Origin: Microbacterium soli | Lineage (GTDB): Bacteria > Actinomycetota > Actinomycetes > Actinomycetales > Microbacteriaceae | Assembly: GCF_039539005.1 (NCBI RefSeq) | Contig: NZ_BAABCP010000001.1 | Location: 1,984,001-2,048,000, forward strand | Direction of reading: 5' to 3' | DNA length: 64,000 bases | In this document: one piece after another, positions 34,155 through 43,378 of the stretch | Position numbering within the stretch: position 1 is the stretch's first letter | Layout: each line of letters begins with the position of its first letter | Notes under the pieces: generated by a model | Seen by the model: the letters and a program-made list of their open reading frames with translations, nothing else | Database searches by the model: none | What the model was told of the DNA's origin: nothing | Program-made: the position numbers and the translations under genes

Positions 34155-34817
34155 ATGGACGCCTGGCAGCTCTTCCTGAACTCCCTGGGGCCGATCGCCC
34201 TGGGCGGACTGTTGGGCACCATCCCGCTCGCCCTGGCGTCCTTCGCGGCGGGGCTGGTCATCGCGGTGCTCGTCGCGCTGATGCGGATCTCCGTCCGGCC
34301 CGTCGTCGCGGGCATCGCCAGGTTCTACATCTCCGTCATCCGCGGCACGCCGCTGCTCGTGCAGCTGTTCGTGATCTTCTACGGGATGCCGGCGCTGGGC
34401 ATCCTCATCGACCCGTGGCCGAGCGCCATCATCGCGCTGTCACTGAACGTCGGCGGGTACGGGGCGGAGATCGTGCGAGCGGCCATCCTCTCGGTGCCGA
34501 AGGGGCAGTGGGAGGCGGCGTACACGGTCGGGATGAATCGCACCCGCACGCTGACGCGCGTCATCCTGCCGCAGGCGGCGAGAGTATCCGTGCCGCCGCT
34601 GTCGAACACCTTCATCTCGCTGGTGAAGGACACCTCCCTGGCCTCGACGATCCTCGTCACCGAGCTGTTCCGGCGGGCGGAGCAGATCGCGGCGTCGTCG
34701 TATCAGGTCATGGTCGTGTATCTGACCGCCGCGCTGGTCTACTGGGTGATCTGTCTCGTGCTGGCCGCGGGGCAGAGCGCGTTGGAGAGGAGGCTGGACC
34801 GCCATGTCTCCCACTGA
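34155..34817 (+). CDS. Amino-acid ABC transporter permease
   Basis: 220 aa HisM/GlnP-family inner membrane subunit. Three to five hydrophobic segments, the [21 protein letters not shown] signature and the EAA coupling loop ([25 protein letters not shown]). It has an aspartate/lysine signature ([10 protein letters not shown]) typical of the group. It overlaps the ATPase gene by 14 bases. Confidence 0.93.
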   Translation: MDAWQLFLNSLGPIALGGLLGTIPLALASFAAGLVIAVLVALMRISVRPVVAGIARFYISVIRGTPLLVQLFVIFYGMPALGILIDPWPSAIIALSLNVGGYGAEIVRAAILSVPKGQWEAAYTVGMNRTRTLTRVILPQAARVSVPPLSNTFISLVKDTSLASTILVTELFRRAEQIAASSYQVMVVYLTAALVYWVICLVLAAGQSALERRLDRHVSH

Positions 34818-35583
34818 GCGGATGCCGCTGCTGAGAGCCGCAGGACTGCACAAGAGCTTCGGCGACAACGAGGTGCTGCGGGGGATCGACCTGACGCTGC
34901 ATCGCGGTGAGGTGGTCGTGCTGATCGGTCCGAGCGGGTCGGGCAAGACCACCGTGCTGCGCTCGCTGAACGGCCTGGAGACGCCGGACGGCGGATCGCT
35001 CGTGGTCGACGGCGGGGTCGACATCGACTTCTCCGTCCCGGTGACGCAGCGGCAGCGCTTCGCGTTGCGCGACCGCTCCGCGATGGTGTTCCAGAATCAC
35101 AACCTGTTCCCGCACTTCACCGTCCTTCAGAACGTCATCGAGGGGCCCTGGCGGGTGCAGGGGCGGCCGAAGGACGAGGTGGTCGCCGAGGCCAGATCGC
35201 TGCTGGCGCGGGTGGGACTGGCGGATCGCGAGGACGCGCGCCCGCACGAGCTCTCCGGTGGTCAGCAGCAGCGCGTCGGCATCGTCCGCGCCCTCGCGCT
35301 GCACCCCGATCTGCTGCTGTTCGACGAGCCGACCAGTGCGCTGGACCCCGAGCTCGTCGGCGAGGTGCTGCGGGTCATCAAGGAGCTGGCCGACGAGGGA
35401 TGGAGCATGGTGGTCGTCACCCACGAACTGAGCTTCGCGAAGGAGGCCGCCGACCGCGTGGTCTTCATGGACGGCGGTGTCGTCGTGGAGGAGGGCGCTC
35501 CTGCGCAGCTGTTCGGCGCCCCCGTCCAGGAGCGCACCCGGCGGTTCCTCGCGAGGATCATGCGCCCCCTCGACGGCGCCTGA
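34804..35583 (+). CDS. Amino-acid ABC transporter ATP-binding protein
   Basis: 259 aa ABC ATPase powering the importer. Walker [11 protein letters not shown]-loop FQNHNLFPH, signature LSGGQQQR, Walker [13 protein letters not shown], and the switch histidine in VVTHEL. Family is GlnQ/TcyN. Its end is 7 bases from the convergent LysE-type gene. Confidence 0.95.
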   Translation: MSPTERMPLLRAAGLHKSFGDNEVLRGIDLTLHRGEVVVLIGPSGSGKTTVLRSLNGLETPDGGSLVVDGGVDIDFSVPVTQRQRFALRDRSAMVFQNHNLFPHFTVLQNVIEGPWRVQGRPKDEVVAEARSLLARVGLADREDARPHELSGGQQQRVGIVRALALHPDLLLFDEPTSALDPELVGEVLRVIKELADEGWSMVVVTHELSFAKEAADRVVFMDGGVVVEEGAPAQLFGAPVQERTRRFLARIMRPLDGA

Positions 35584-35590
35584 GCCCGGG

Positions 35591-36289
35591 CTATCCCGTG
35601 ACGGCCGGCAGGATCAGCGCGATCGCCAGCACGGCCATGATGACTGCGATGCCGCCATCGAGCATCCGCCATGCCCTGGGCGTGCGCAGCCAACGGCCGA
35701 GGTGACGGGCGCCGAAGCCCAGCCCGGTGAACCACAGGCAACTGGCGAGCACCGCCCCGGCGGCGAAGAGCCAGCGCGCGTCGCCGTGCGTGGCGGCGAC
35801 GGACCCCAGCATGAGCACCGTGTCGAGGTACACGTGCGGGTTGAGCCAGGTCAGCGCGATGACCGTGGCGACGACGGGCATCAGCCGTGTGGTTGTCGCC
35901 GCCGCACGGGGTCGCGTCGTGGTGCGCACCGGTGCGGGGACGGATGCCGCGGACCCGGCCGGCACCGCCTCATGCGCGCCCGCATCGCCCTCGGCGTGCA
36001 GGCTGTCCTGCCCCCGCCAGGAGCGCAGCGCCGCCAGCAGGGCGTACGCGAGCAGGAACAGCGCACCGGCCCATCGTGCTGCGGCCAGGAGCCAGGGCGC
36101 CTGCTCCACGAGGAAGCCGAGCCCGGCGACGCCGGCGACGATGAGGACGGCATCGGAGGCCGTGCAGATCGCCACGACCGCCGGCACGTGCTCCCGCCGC
36201 AGGCCCTGCCGCAGCACGAACACGTTCTGCGCGCCGATCGCGACGATGAGTGAGAGGCCGAGACCGAGGCCGGCGAGGAAGCTGAGCAC
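35591..36289 (-). CDS. LysE/ArgO-family amino-acid exporter
   Basis: 232 aa membrane exporter of basic amino acids (lysine, arginine) of the LysE superfamily. LSFLAGLGLGLSLIVAIGAQNVFVLRQGL at the start (shortened: GAQNVFVLRQGL) and TWLNPHVYLDTVLMLGS are the two family signatures. The middle loop is long and hydrophilic (about residues 95-135). Start is GTG 36289. It is divergent from a LysG/ArgP-type regulator 61 bases away, the classic lysE-lysG layout of Corynebacterium. Confidence 0.93.
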   Translation of the reverse strand: MLSFLAGLGLGLSLIVAIGAQNVFVLRQGLRREHVPAVVAICTASDAVLIVAGVAGLGFLVEQAPWLLAAARWAGALFLLAYALLAALRSWRGQDSLHAEGDAGAHEAVPAGSAASVPAPVRTTTRPRAAATTTRLMPVVATVIALTWLNPHVYLDTVLMLGSVAATHGDARWLFAAGAVLASCLWFTGLGFGARHLGRWLRTPRAWRMLDGGIAVIMAVLAIALILPAVTG

Positions 36290-36350
36290 GCATCCACGCT
36301 AGGTGCAGGAGAACATGAAGTCCAGTGAAGATCACTGCATCAGCATTATC

Positions 36351-37244
36351 ATGGCTTATGTGAGAATCGACGCGCAGCTCGCCGGCACTGTCGCGGCCGT
36401 CATCGATGAGGGCAGCTTCGACGCCGCCGCGCAGCGACTGCACATCACGCCGTCCGCCGTGAGTCAGCGCATCAAGGCCGTCGAGCAGCAGTTGGGTCGT
36501 GTGGTGGTCGTGCGCTCCCGTCCGGTGCGCGCCACCGAGGCCGGAGAGGCGCTGGTTCGACTGGCCCGGCAGGTGGAACTGCTCGAGCACGACGTGGTCG
36601 CCGCCTTCGGCCTCGGGGACACCGGTGACGGCGCGCGGCGCATCCGGGTCCCGGTCGCCGTGAACGCGGACTCGATGGCCACCTGGTTCCTGGCGCCGAT
36701 CGCACGCATCGCGGCACGGCATCCGATCGACGTCGACCTGCATCGCGACGACCAGAACTACACCGCCCGCCTCCTCGAGTCCGGTGAGGTGATGGCCGCG
36801 GTCACCAGTGAGTCGGCTCCGGTGGGCGGGTGCCTCGTCACGCCGCTGGGCATGCTCGAGTACCGCCCGATGGCCTCCGCGGCATACATCCGGCGCTGGT
36901 TCCCGCAGGGTGCCACCGACGATGCGCTGCGAGAGGCGCCCTTCGTCGACTTCGATCGCCGGGATACCCTGCAGCATGACTGGCTGCGGGGCAGGGGGGT
37001 GGACCCGTGGCACGTGCCGCGGCACTACGTGCCGGCATCCCACGACTTCTCGCAGGCCGTGCGGCTGGGCCTGGGCTGGGGGCTCATCCCGATGCCGCAG
37101 GCCGGCGACGACCTCATCGACCTCGGCGGTCCCGCCACGAGGGTTCCGCTGCACTGGCAGCAGTGGAATCTGCGCTCCCCGCTGCTGGACGCCATCGCCG
37201 CCGAGGTGTCCGAGGAGGCGCGGCGGGTGCTCGCCCCGATGTGA
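36351..37244 (+). CDS. LysR-family regulator, LysG/ArgP type
   Basis: 297 aa. HTH: AAVIDEGSFDAAAQRLHITPSAVSQRIKAVEQQLGR (shortened; residues 13-48), then the LysR effector domain. LysG in Corynebacterium activates lysE when lysine or arginine builds up, and the divergent LysE gene supports that role. ATG 36351 puts the HTH at the normal distance from the start; an upstream in-frame ATG at 36303 would overlap the regulatory gap. Confidence 0.92.
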   Translation: MAYVRIDAQLAGTVAAVIDEGSFDAAAQRLHITPSAVSQRIKAVEQQLGRVVVVRSRPVRATEAGEALVRLARQVELLEHDVVAAFGLGDTGDGARRIRVPVAVNADSMATWFLAPIARIAARHPIDVDLHRDDQNYTARLLESGEVMAAVTSESAPVGGCLVTPLGMLEYRPMASAAYIRRWFPQGATDDALREAPFVDFDRRDTLQHDWLRGRGVDPWHVPRHYVPASHDFSQAVRLGLGWGLIPMPQAGDDLIDLGGPATRVPLHWQQWNLRSPLLDAIAAEVSEEARRVLAPM

Positions 37245-37262
37245 GCGGCGCGGCCCGCGGGC

Positions 37263-37943
37263 TCAGTCCGTCAGCGCCAGCGCGCGGAACATGTCGCGCT
37301 CCCGCAGCGAGGTGCGGCTGCGAGGGGCGACTGGGCCGCGGTGGGGCGGTTCCTTGCCCGTCGTACGGTGGTACAGCTCGTCGATCAGTCGATCGGCCAG
37401 GCCCACCAGCCGCCGGATCTGCTTCTCGTCGCGGTCGATCCACACGCACCTGGGCTCGTCGTGCACGGGCTGGAAGTCGACGTGCTCCTCCCACACGAAC
37501 AGCGTCCGTTCGGCGCCGAGGACGTACTGCTGCCACCAGACCTGGCGCAGATAGGTGCGGGGGATGGTGCGCCACGACTTGTTGGTCGTCTTGATCTCGG
37601 CGAGCAGCACGCGCCCCTCGCCGTCGAGACGGACGCCGTCGGGAGTGGCGAGGTGACGGGGCTCATGCTCGGAGCGGAACAGCGCCGACGACGGCAGGAT
37701 GCCATGCGTGGCCGCGACCCAGGCGGCGATCTCCGGTTCGCGCCGCCTGCCGTGGTCGGTGTAGGCGTTGCCCCGGAAGTGCGGGCCCCGGCCGAGCTTG
37801 GCATCCGCCGCCCTGGCTATCGACGACTCCCCGGAGAGCCCGGCGACGTCCGTGGCGGTGATTCCGCGTGCCCGGGCGCGGAGCCAGTCGACCCGATCGC
37901 GCGAGTCCGCGATGATGCGGGCATCGAGTTCTTGCGGGGTCAC
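37263..37943 (-). CDS. YqaJ-family nuclease-fold protein
   Basis: 226 aa. The PD-(D/E)XK-type YqaJ exonuclease fold shows GRRREPEIAAWV (about 64-75), the catalytic core DGVRLDGEGRVLLAEIKTT (about 100-118, with D and E-x-K) and a YLRQVWWQQYVLGAER helix. YqaJ proteins are viral-type recombinases, but here no other phage gene is near, so this is probably a chromosomal DNA-processing enzyme of unknown role. GTG 37943 is supported by a TAGCCT -10 box 6 bases upstream. Confidence 0.85.
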   Translation of the reverse strand: MTPQELDARIIADSRDRVDWLRARARGITATDVAGLSGESSIARAADAKLGRGPHFRGNAYTDHGRRREPEIAAWVAATHGILPSSALFRSEHEPRHLATPDGVRLDGEGRVLLAEIKTTNKSWRTIPRTYLRQVWWQQYVLGAERTLFVWEEHVDFQPVHDEPRCVWIDRDEKQIRRLVGLADRLIDELYHRTTGKEPPHRGPVAPRSRTSLRERDMFRALALTD

Positions 37944-37949
37944 CCCATG

Positions 37950-37955
37950 AGGCTA
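37950..37955 (-). promoter_or_regulatory. -10 box of the YqaJ gene, leaderless
   Basis: TAGCCT (minus strand) lies 6 bases before GTG 37943 with no ribosome site, and so decides the start. Confidence 0.5.
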
Positions 37956-38047
37956 CCCCGCGCGTCCGGCGCGGCCGGCCCGCACACGCCGCGTGCCGGT
38001 CCCGACGTCGGCTCCCGGCCGTGCCCGGGATGACCGGCAGTGCGGAT

Positions 38048-38076
38048 TTGGGAGCGGTGGGCGGATGCCGTAGAAT
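38048..38076 (+). promoter_or_regulatory. rplJL promoter
   Basis: TTGGGA at 38048-38053, 17-base spacer, TAGAAT at 38071-38076. The expected start near 38083 leaves a leader of about 200 bases before rplJ. Confidence 0.6.
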
Positions 38077-38082
38077 CGATGC

Positions 38083-38278
38083 CAACCGAAGACCGCCGGT
38101 CATCCTCGTGTGCGAGCACGAGGATCGAAGCACTGCTCAGCAGGGGCCCGCGCAGGTGTCATAGAGATTCTCTCCCGAGGAACATGCTCCGTGCGCTTGC
38201 GCCGGAGCTTTTCTGCTTTTCAGGCGGGGTGGTCGAGGTCGATGTCACGCAGCCGCGCGGCATCCGTACACGTTAGGA
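38083..38278 (+). promoter_or_regulatory. rplJ mRNA leader, probable L10 autoregulatory element
   Basis: About 195 untranslated bases with stems (CATCCTCGTG/CACGAGGAT at 38101-38127; CCGTGCGCTTGCGCCGG near 38188). In many bacteria the L10-L12 complex binds such a leader and limits translation of rplJL. The structure was judged by eye and not folded. Confidence 0.5.
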
Positions 38279-38284
38279 GTGACC

Positions 38285-38773
38285 ATGGCGCAGAAGGATG
38301 CAACGGTTGCCGAGCTCACGAAGAACTTCGAGAACTCGAACGCCGTCCTGCTGACCGAGTACCGCGGTCTGACGGTCGCCCAGCTCAAGCAGCTGCGCGA
38401 CAGCATCCGTCAGAACGCGGAGTACGCCGTGGTGAAGAACACGCTGACCAAGATCGCCGCCAACAACGCGGGGATCACGACGCTGGACGAGGACCTCACC
38501 GGTCCCTCGGCCGTCGCGTTCGTGCACGGTGACTTCGTCGCCACCGCCAAGGCCATGCGTGACTTCGCCAAGGACAACCCGCTTCTCGTGATCAAGGGCG
38601 GCATCTTCGAGGGCAAGACCCTCGACGCCGCCGAGGTCAGCAAGTACGCCTCCCTGGAGAGCCGCGAGGTTCTGCTGGCGAAGGCGGCGGGCATGATGAA
38701 GGCGACGATGGGCAAGGCCGCCGCCACCATCGACGCGCTTCGCGCAAAGCTGGAGACCGCAGAGGCCGCGTGA
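38285..38773 (+). CDS. rplJ: 50S ribosomal protein L10
   Basis: 162 aa stalk-base protein that binds 23S rRNA and holds L12 dimers through its C-terminal helix. Recognised by VLLTEYRGLTVAQLKQLRDSIR, VVKNTLTKIAA and GPSAVAFVHGDFV. ATG 38285 is chosen over GTG 38279 because TAGGAG (38274-38279) lies 5 bases before it. Confidence 0.97.
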   Translation: MAQKDATVAELTKNFENSNAVLLTEYRGLTVAQLKQLRDSIRQNAEYAVVKNTLTKIAANNAGITTLDEDLTGPSAVAFVHGDFVATAKAMRDFAKDNPLLVIKGGIFEGKTLDAAEVSKYASLESREVLLAKAAGMMKATMGKAAATIDALRAKLETAEAA

Positions 38774-38821
38774 GCGACCGGCGACTCCCTCATACCACCC
38801 CCATCTGTTAGGAGAAACATC

Positions 38822-39205
38822 ATGGCGAAGCTCACCACTGAGGAGCTGCTGGAGCAGTTTGCCGGTCTCACCCTCGTCGAGCTCAGCGAGTTCGTGAAGG
38901 CGTTCGAGGAGAAGTTCGAGGTCACCGCGGCCGCGCCCGTCGCCGTCGCCGGTGCCGCCGGCGGTGCCGGCGAGGCCGCCGCCGAGGAGGAGAAGGACTC
39001 GTTCGACGTCATCCTCGAGTCGGTCGGCGACAAGAAGATCCAGGTCATCAAGGCCGTCCGCGAGCTCACCTCGCTGGGCCTGGGCGAGGCCAAGGCCGTC
39101 GTCGACGGTGCGCCGAAGGCCGTCCTGGAGGGCGCCAACAAGGAGACCGCCGACAAGGCGAAGGAGACCCTCGAGGCCGCCGGCGCGACGGTCACCCTGA
39201 AGTAA
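38822..39205 (+). CDS. rplL: 50S ribosomal protein L7/L12
   Basis: 127 aa acidic stalk protein that recruits elongation factors. N-terminal dimer domain ([29 protein letters not shown]), alanine/glycine hinge (about 35-58) and C-terminal domain ([41 protein letters not shown]). TTAGGAG ribosome site 8 bases upstream. A strong terminator follows. Confidence 0.98.
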   Translation: MAKLTTEELLEQFAGLTLVELSEFVKAFEEKFEVTAAAPVAVAGAAGGAGEAAAEEEKDSFDVILESVGDKKIQVIKAVRELTSLGLGEAKAVVDGAPKAVLEGANKETADKAKETLEAAGATVTLK

Positions 39206-39230
39206 TCCCGTCGCACCGCGACGATTCGGC

Positions 39231-39264
39231 CGGAGGGCCCCGGGATCCGTCCCGGGGCCCTCCG
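39231..39264 (+). terminator. Terminator after rplL
   Basis: A 15-bp stem (CGGAGGGCCCCGGGA, 39231-39245) pairs with 39250-39264 around a 4-base loop. It ends rplJL and stands before the convergent LacI-type gene. Confidence 0.85.
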
Positions 39265-39303
39265 CCGCACCTGCCGGACGGCCCGTGGCAGGCCCCCGAG
39301 AGC

Positions 39304-40311
39304 TCAGGCGCGCGGGACGGCGGTGGAGGAGCGCACGACGAGCTCGAAGGGCAGCAGCTGTTGGACGGGATCGGCATCCGGATCCTCGATGCGTCGCAGC
39401 AGCAGCGCGACGGCGGCGGCACCCTGTCCACGCGGATGCTGTCGCACGGTCGTCAGGGAGAACATCTCCGCATGCGCATGGTCGTCGATGCCCACCGCGC
39501 TCAGCTCCGCGGGGATGGAGAGGCCCAGCCGGCGGGCGGCGATGATCCCACCCACCGCGGCCTCGTCGCAGACGGCGACGAAGGCCGTCGGCCGCCGCCG
39601 CCGGTCGCCCAGCATCCGCACCCCCGCCTCGTAGCCGCCCGGCATGGTGGGGGCGCTGTCGATGTGGCGGATGTGCGCGGCGAGCCCCGCTGAGGTCATC
39701 GCCGCACGATACCCGGCGAGCCGTCGGTCATCGCCGAACGCATGCGTCGAGGCATCCGTCGTCCCGCCGAGGAAGGCGATCTCGCGGTGACCGAGGTCGA
39801 TGAGATGCTCGGTCACCATGCGCGCGGCGGCGACGTCGTCGATCGCGACCGCGCTGCTGCCCGGACTGTATGCACCGATGCTCACCAGCGGCGAGTCGAC
39901 CATGAGCAGCCGCTCGAGCTCGTGCGCACTGGGCTGGATGCCCACGGCGATGATGCCGTCCAGGCGTCGGTGGGGGAGCACCTCCTCGAACAGGCGCGCG
40001 CGCTCGGCGGTTCCCTCCCGGATCCCGTAGAGGACCAGATCGAGCCCCGAGCCCAGCAGCTCCTCCTGGATGCCGGCGAGGAGCTCGGCGAAGAACCAGC
40101 GGTCCAGAGCGGGCATGATCACCCCCACCGACATCGATCTGCCGGTGGCCAGGCTCGTCGCGGAGGAGTGCCCGATGTAGTCGAGCTCGGCGGCGGCGGC
40201 CCGCACCTTCGCGCGGGTGCGCTCGGAGGCGTAGCCGCGCCCGCTGAGGGCCCGACTCGCCGTCGCCTTGGACACGCCGGCGCGAGCTGCGACGTCGGCG
40301 ATCGTGCTCAT
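39304..40311 (-). CDS. LacI-family regulator of a sugar importer (CebR/AglR-like)
   Basis: 335 aa. LacI HTH at the extreme N-terminus (TIADVAARAGVSKATASRALSG, about 3-24), hinge, and PBP1-like sensor domain (VGVIMPALDRWFFAELLAGIQ; LDGIIAVGIQPS; AVGIDDHAHAEM). Unusual alanine in KATASRAL where most have TVSRAL; this variant occurs in sugar-responsive actinobacterial members. It is divergent from the ABC importer; the gap holds TTTGGGAGCGCTCCCAAA, whose core equals the Streptomyces CebR box, so it is the likely repressor. Confidence 0.9.
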   Translation of the reverse strand: MSTIADVAARAGVSKATASRALSGRGYASERTRAKVRAAAAELDYIGHSSATSLATGRSMSVGVIMPALDRWFFAELLAGIQEELLGSGLDLVLYGIREGTAERARLFEEVLPHRRLDGIIAVGIQPSAHELERLLMVDSPLVSIGAYSPGSSAVAIDDVAAARMVTEHLIDLGHREIAFLGGTTDASTHAFGDDRRLAGYRAAMTSAGLAAHIRHIDSAPTMPGGYEAGVRMLGDRRRRPTAFVAVCDEAAVGGIIAARRLGLSIPAELSAVGIDDHAHAEMFSLTTVRQHPRGQGAAAVALLLRRIEDPDADPVQQLLPFELVVRSSTAVPRA

Positions 40312-40360
40312 GACTCCTCCGTGGTGGGCTCCCGACAGCGTATCCGCATCTTCGAGTCGA

Positions 40361-40376
40361 TGGAAACCGGTTCCAC
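40361..40376. promoter_or_regulatory. Second LacI-like half-symmetric site
   Basis: TGGAAACCGGTTCCA has a perfect AACCGGTT centre and near-matching arms. It is a weaker palindrome than the site at 40386 and may be an additional operator or the regulator's own site. Confidence 0.4.
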
Positions 40377-40385
40377 AGGTTAGTA

Positions 40386-40403
40386 TTTGGGAGCGCTCCC
40401 AAA
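40386..40403. promoter_or_regulatory. Perfect 18-bp palindromic operator with CebR-box core
   Basis: TTTGGGAGCGCTCCCAAA. The 14-bp core TGGGAGCGCTCCCA is the binding site described for the cellobiose regulator CebR in Streptomyces and CelR in Thermobifida. TAGTAT at 40381-40386 adjoins it as a possible -10 box, so binding would block transcription of the importer genes. Confidence 0.75.
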
Positions 40404-40557
40404 CCCTGCATCACGTCTCCACAACGGTTGTGGCCAAGTCCTGGCGTGGCGTTGTGATGGGGCGTCGGGGCAAGTATGTTGTCCTGGAATCGGTTCCTCA
40501 ATGGCAGTGGAGATCGCTGCCTCTGGGTCCGTGATCCATCCGAAGAGGAGAAAACAC

Positions 40558-41889
40558 ATGGCACTGTCACAGCGATACCGCCTGCTCGCTCCCCTCGCCC
40601 TGGTCGGAGCGGCGGCGATCGCCCTGACCGGATGCGCGGAGGCCGCACCCGGTGGCGGAGACGGCGGTTCCGACGGCAAGTCGACGATCCGCATCGCGGG
40701 CGGCATCACCGGCGGCGAGGCCGATGCTCTCAACGAGTCGTTCGCGCAGTTCACGAAGGACACCGGCATCGAGGTCGAGTACATCGGCGACAAGAGCTTC
40801 GAGGGCAACATCGTCACGAAGGTGACCGGTGGCGACGCCCCCGACATCGCGATCGTCCCGCAGCCGGGTCTCCTGAAGACCCTGGTCGACACGGGCAAGG
40901 TCCTGGAGGCGCCCGAGAGCGTCTCGAAGGCCGTCGATGAGAACTGGTCCGCCGACTGGAAGAACTACGGCACCTTCGACGGCACCTTCTACGCCGCGCC
41001 GATGCTGGCCAACCTCAAGGGCTACGTCTGGTACTCGCCGGCGAGCTTCGAGGAGTGGGGCGTCGAGGCCCCGAAGACGTGGGATGAGCTGATCACGCTC
41101 ACCGACACCATCCGCGAGAAGACCGGGAACGCACCGTGGTGCGCGGGCTTCGCCTCCGATGCGGCATCCGGCTGGCCGGGAACCGACTGGATCGAGGACC
41201 TCGTGCTCCGCCAGTCCGGCGCGGACACCTACGACAAGTGGGTCGCCGGAGACGTGAAGTTCACCGATCCCGAGATCAAGGAGGCGTTCGACGCCGTCGG
41301 GGAGATCCTGCTCAACCCGGACTACGTCAACGCCGGATTCGGCGACGTCAAGAGCATCAACTCCACCGCGTTCGGCGACGTGGCGGCCAAGGTCGCCGAC
41401 GGCAGCTGCGCGCTGACCCACCAGGCGTCGTTCCTGTCGGCCAACTTCCTCGACGTGACCAACGCCGACGGTGAGACCCCGACGGTCGCCCCCGACGGCG
41501 ACGTCTACGCGTTCCTCCTCCCCGGCATCAACGAGGGCGACCTGAACGTCGAGGGCGGCGGCGAGTTCGTGGCGGCCTTCAACGACGACCCGTCCACCGT
41601 GAAGGTGCTCGAGTTCATGGCGTCCCCCGAGTTCGCGGACGCGCGCGTCAAGCTGGGCGGCGTGATCTCCGCCAACAAGAACGCCGACCCGAGCCTGGCC
41701 TCGAGCGAGTTCCTGCAGGAGGCCATGAAGACGCTCCAGGACGACAGCACGGTGTTCCGCTTCGACGCATCCGACCTGATGCCGTCGACCGTGGGCTCCG
41801 GCTCGTTCTGGAAGGGCCTGATCGACTGGGTGGACGGCAAGTCCACCGACGAGGTCCTCAGCGACATCCAGGCCGGTTACGAGAACTGA
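40558..41889 (+). CDS. Sugar ABC transporter substrate-binding lipoprotein, alpha-glucoside (AglE-like) type
   Basis: 443 aa, SBP family 1. Lipobox ALTGC (Cys near 23), then a glycine-rich linker. Mature text with DAPDIAIVPQPGLLKTLVDTGKV, WPGTDWIEDLVLRQSGAD and PTVAPDGDVYAFLLPGIN resembles AglE-type receptors of alpha-glucoside importers. A frame upstream is open but lacks a signal sequence. Regulation by a CebR-like box suggests a beta-glucoside alternative, so the ligand is left as a gluco-oligosaccharide. AGGAG at 40542 precedes ATG. Confidence 0.88.
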   Translation: MALSQRYRLLAPLALVGAAAIALTGCAEAAPGGGDGGSDGKSTIRIAGGITGGEADALNESFAQFTKDTGIEVEYIGDKSFEGNIVTKVTGGDAPDIAIVPQPGLLKTLVDTGKVLEAPESVSKAVDENWSADWKNYGTFDGTFYAAPMLANLKGYVWYSPASFEEWGVEAPKTWDELITLTDTIREKTGNAPWCAGFASDAASGWPGTDWIEDLVLRQSGADTYDKWVAGDVKFTDPEIKEAFDAVGEILLNPDYVNAGFGDVKSINSTAFGDVAAKVADGSCALTHQASFLSANFLDVTNADGETPTVAPDGDVYAFLLPGINEGDLNVEGGGEFVAAFNDDPSTVKVLEFMASPEFADARVKLGGVISANKNADPSLASSEFLQEAMKTLQDDSTVFRFDASDLMPSTVGSGSFWKGLIDWVDGKSTDEVLSDIQAGYEN

Positions 41890-42037
41890 CGCTGCGCGCT
41901 AGTCTGAGCGCTACCTGCTGACAGGTGCGGGGTCGGGCCATGGCGTCCGACCCCGCACCCGCATCATCTCCCGGGCCGTGCCTGGCGCGACCCCGTGGCA
42001 CCGGAGCGAAACGGTGCAGTACCCAGAAGGGGAATCC

Positions 42038-43378
42038 ATGTCGCAAGTGATCATCGACGAGACAGAGACGAGCGAGCCGCCGCAGACCACGCACGGCGCC
42101 GACCCGAAGGGCCGTGCGATCACCCGCACGCTCGTCGTGGTCGGCTTCGCACTGATCGCCGCGCTGTTCTTCCTGCTGATCTTCTCGGCGCCCGCCGAGG
42201 ATCCCGCCCGCATCGCGCTCGGGCCGGTCTCGCTCAACACCTTCTTCATGTGGCTCGGCGATCTGCATCCGCTGATCCAGATCCCGATCATCCTCATCGC
42301 CTTCGGCGCCGTCGTCGCCGCCATCCTGGTGCTCATCGAGTACGCGCCGCGTCCGGGCAGGGGCTACTTCATCCTCCGGCTCGTGGCGTGCCTGGCCGTC
42401 CCCGTGCTGGCCTTCATGATGCTGCGTCCGTATTCGAACGCCGTGCTGTACGTGGTGGGCATCGCTCTGCTCAGCGGTGCGCTGCTGTTCTTCGCCGACT
42501 ACCGCTCCAGGCAGGGCGCCGGCTACCTGTTCCAGCTCATCCTCTTCCTCGCCCCGGCCGCGATCATGCTCCTGATCGGATTGATCTACCCGGCCATCGC
42601 GACGTTCTTCAAATCCTTCTTCGACAAGACCGGCACCGACTTTGTGGGCCTGGAGAACTACATCTGGGTGTTCACCAACCCCGTCGGCACCTGGTCCGTG
42701 ATCAACACCCTCATCTGGGCGCTGGTGGCGCCCACCCTCTCGGTCGCCTTCGGCCTCGCCTACGCCGTGTTCATCGACCGGGCGCGCGGCGAGAAGGTGC
42801 TGAAGGTGCTCGTCTTCATGCCCGTCGCGATCTCGTTCGTCGGCGCGGGCATCATCTGGAAGTTCATGTACGACTACCGGCAGGGCGAGCAGCTCGGTCT
42901 GCTCAACGCCATCGTGACGCTGTTCGGCGGCGACCCGGTGAGCTGGCTGGCGGTGAAGCCGCTGGTGAACACCGTCATGCTGCTGATCGTGTTCATCTGG
43001 ACCCAGACCGGCTTCGCGATGGTGATCCTGTCCGCGTCCATCAAGGCCGTCCCCGTCGAGCAGATGGAGGCCGCGGAGCTGGACGGCACCAACGCCTGGC
43101 AGCGGTTCTGGAACGTCACGGTCCCCGGCATCCGCTCCTCCCTGATCGTCGTGCTGACCACCATCGCGATCATGTCGCTGAAGGTGTACGACATCGTCGC
43201 CGTCATGACCGGTGGCCGCGATGACACCACCGTCCTCGGCTTCGAGATGGTCAACCAGCAGCAGCGTTTCCAGAGCTACGGGCACTCCTCCGCGCTGGCG
43301 GTGGTGCTGTTCCTCTTCGTGCTGCCCCTGATCATCTACAACGCCCGATCGCTGAGCAAGCAGAGGGAGATCCGCTGA
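42038..43378 (+). CDS. Sugar ABC transporter permease with long N-terminal membrane extension (AglF/MalF-like)
   Basis: 446 aa, longer than the usual 300-aa permease. After a hydrophilic start, extra hydrophobic segments (residues about 30-55, 65-105, 115-165) precede the standard six-helix MalF-type core with the EAA loop (EQMEAAELDGTNAWQRFWNVTVPGI). This layout fits AglF-type permeases. ATG 42038 follows AGAAGGGGAA. The stop overlaps the next start by one base (TGATG). Confidence 0.9.
   Translation: MSQVIIDETETSEPPQTTHGADPKGRAITRTLVVVGFALIAALFFLLIFSAPAEDPARIALGPVSLNTFFMWLGDLHPLIQIPIILIAFGAVVAAILVLIEYAPRPGRGYFILRLVACLAVPVLAFMMLRPYSNAVLYVVGIALLSGALLFFADYRSRQGAGYLFQLILFLAPAAIMLLIGLIYPAIATFFKSFFDKTGTDFVGLENYIWVFTNPVGTWSVINTLIWALVAPTLSVAFGLAYAVFIDRARGEKVLKVLVFMPVAISFVGAGIIWKFMYDYRQGEQLGLLNAIVTLFGGDPVSWLAVKPLVNTVMLLIVFIWTQTGFAMVILSASIKAVPVEQMEAAELDGTNAWQRFWNVTVPGIRSSLIVVLTTIAIMSLKVYDIVAVMTGGRDDTTVLGFEMVNQQQRFQSYGHSSALAVVLFLFVLPLIIYNARSLSKQREIR

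Noticed and set aside
37263..37943. YqaJ gene as evidence of a prophage
   Set aside because: No integrase, capsid, att repeat or other phage gene nearby, and a chromosomal-type leaderless promoter; treated as a lone chromosomal gene.
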